From NCBI GenBank assembly GCA_964372025.1, contig CAYJPF010000065.1, positions 1 to 14,164 of the forward strand: a DNA stretch of 14,164 nt. The letters are read 5' to 3'. Each line of letters opens with the position of its first letter. Position 1 is the first letter of the stretch. A program made the translations under genes and the position numbers. Positions 13,925 to 14,164 of this stretch are shown piece by piece. The DNA comes from CAYJBP01 sp964372025 (GTDB lineage: Bacteria > Bacillota > Dehalobacteriia > UBA4068). Under the pieces are notes generated by a model. The model did not search any database, had not been told where the DNA came from, and saw only the letters and a list, made by a program, of their open reading frames with translations.

Positions 13925-14064
13925 CCCTAAAAGAGTAGCGAGCGAAGACAAGTCAAGATATCAAAAGCAACTAGCGAGTAAAAAAACCTACTAAATTAGC
14001 AAATGTAGTTGGAGCGGTATTTTGTATTTTCCAGGTGGGCGGTTTTTGCCCGTCTGGGAAATAC
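13925..14064. repeat. Right arm of the 140-bp inverted repeat
   Basis: This is the reverse complement of positions 1-140, without gaps and with about six mismatches, clustered around 13977-13997. It therefore points toward its partner 13.8 kb away. No coding potential is visible. Confidence 0.93.
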
Positions 14065-14070
14065 AAAATA
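14018..14070. repeat. Long hairpin at the tip of the inverted repeat
   Basis: Arms of 23 nt (14018-14040 and 14048-14070) pair around a GGTTTTT loop. In the plus-strand RNA all positions pair, three of them as G-U. No T-run follows on either strand, so it does not look like a terminator. The matching hairpin at the left end of the window is cut by the window boundary. Confidence 0.85.
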
Positions 14071-14116
14071 AAGGCCGCAATGTTTGAGGAGCGTAAGCGA
14101 CGAGTTATGCGGCCTT
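14071..14116. repeat. GC-rich hairpin beyond the inverted repeat
   Basis: AAGGCCGCA (14071-14079) pairs with TGCGGCCTT (14108-14116) around a 28-nt purine-rich loop. The sequence from here to the window end is clearly richer in GC than the genes and has no ORF I can support. It may be the edge of another repeat or of the next transcription unit. Confidence 0.6.
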
Positions 14117-14164
14117 AGCGCAGACGAGTCCACATTACAGCGCCGGGTCCGCTGATGCGCAACA

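Noticed and set aside
14018..14070. Long hairpin as a transcription terminator
   Set aside because: The stem is strong, but the flanking sequence is A-rich without a T-run in the right place on either strand.

Overview
This window looks like chromosomal DNA from a member of the Bacillota, possibly a Negativicutes- or Clostridia-like anaerobe. The evidence is the cysS/Mini-RNase III overlap, the gap-pgk-tpiA-gpmI-eno gene order, transketolase split into two subunit genes, strong AGGAGG-type ribosome binding sites, and a Bacillus-type ARG box in front of argG. No phylogenetic test could be run, so the lineage is an inference. All eleven long genes are housekeeping genes with intact catalytic motifs. 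I find no broken gene, no transposase, no CRISPR array, and no tRNA or rRNA gene.

Layout. Positions 1-345 hold repeats (one arm of a 140-bp inverted repeat and a second tandem copy of part of it) and the argG terminator. argG (argininosuccinate synthase) is on the minus strand, with a clear promoter whose -35 box is covered by an ArgR-type operator. The 759-bp argG-gltX intergenic region (1561-2319) is the most unusual part. It holds two complete units and one truncated unit of a ~150-bp repeat, in which each complete unit has an extended -10 promoter, a 5' stem-loop and an intrinsic terminator. A nested palindromic, MITE-like element follows and cuts off the third unit. Next come gltX-cysS-mrnC (two aminoacyl-tRNA synthetases and the 23S-processing Mini-RNase III), tightly spaced or overlapping. 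A transketolase subunit pair follows and ends at an intrinsic terminator. The lower glycolytic operon gap-pgk-tpiA-gpmI-eno then ends at a 16-bp perfect terminator hairpin. Positions 13643-14164 contain no gene: there is a nested palindromic element, then the other arm of the 140-bp inverted repeat, then a GC-rich hairpin.

Together the genes cover the last step but one of arginine synthesis, charging of Glu and Cys tRNAs, 23S rRNA end maturation, the transketolase link of the pentose phosphate pathway, and glycolysis/gluconeogenesis from glyceraldehyde-3-phosphate to phosphoenolpyruvate. The central glycolytic regulator gene cggR, often found before gap in Bacillota, is absent here. Instead the gap leader has three similar TATTTTTGCCTAAA-like direct repeats.

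The best leads for new biology are the tandem promoter-hairpin-terminator array at 1770-2105 (candidate small RNAs or a repeat family carrying its own promoter), the 140-bp inverted repeat bracketing the whole block, a family of terminators sharing one core sequence, and the altered cofactor-pocket residues in GAPDH.
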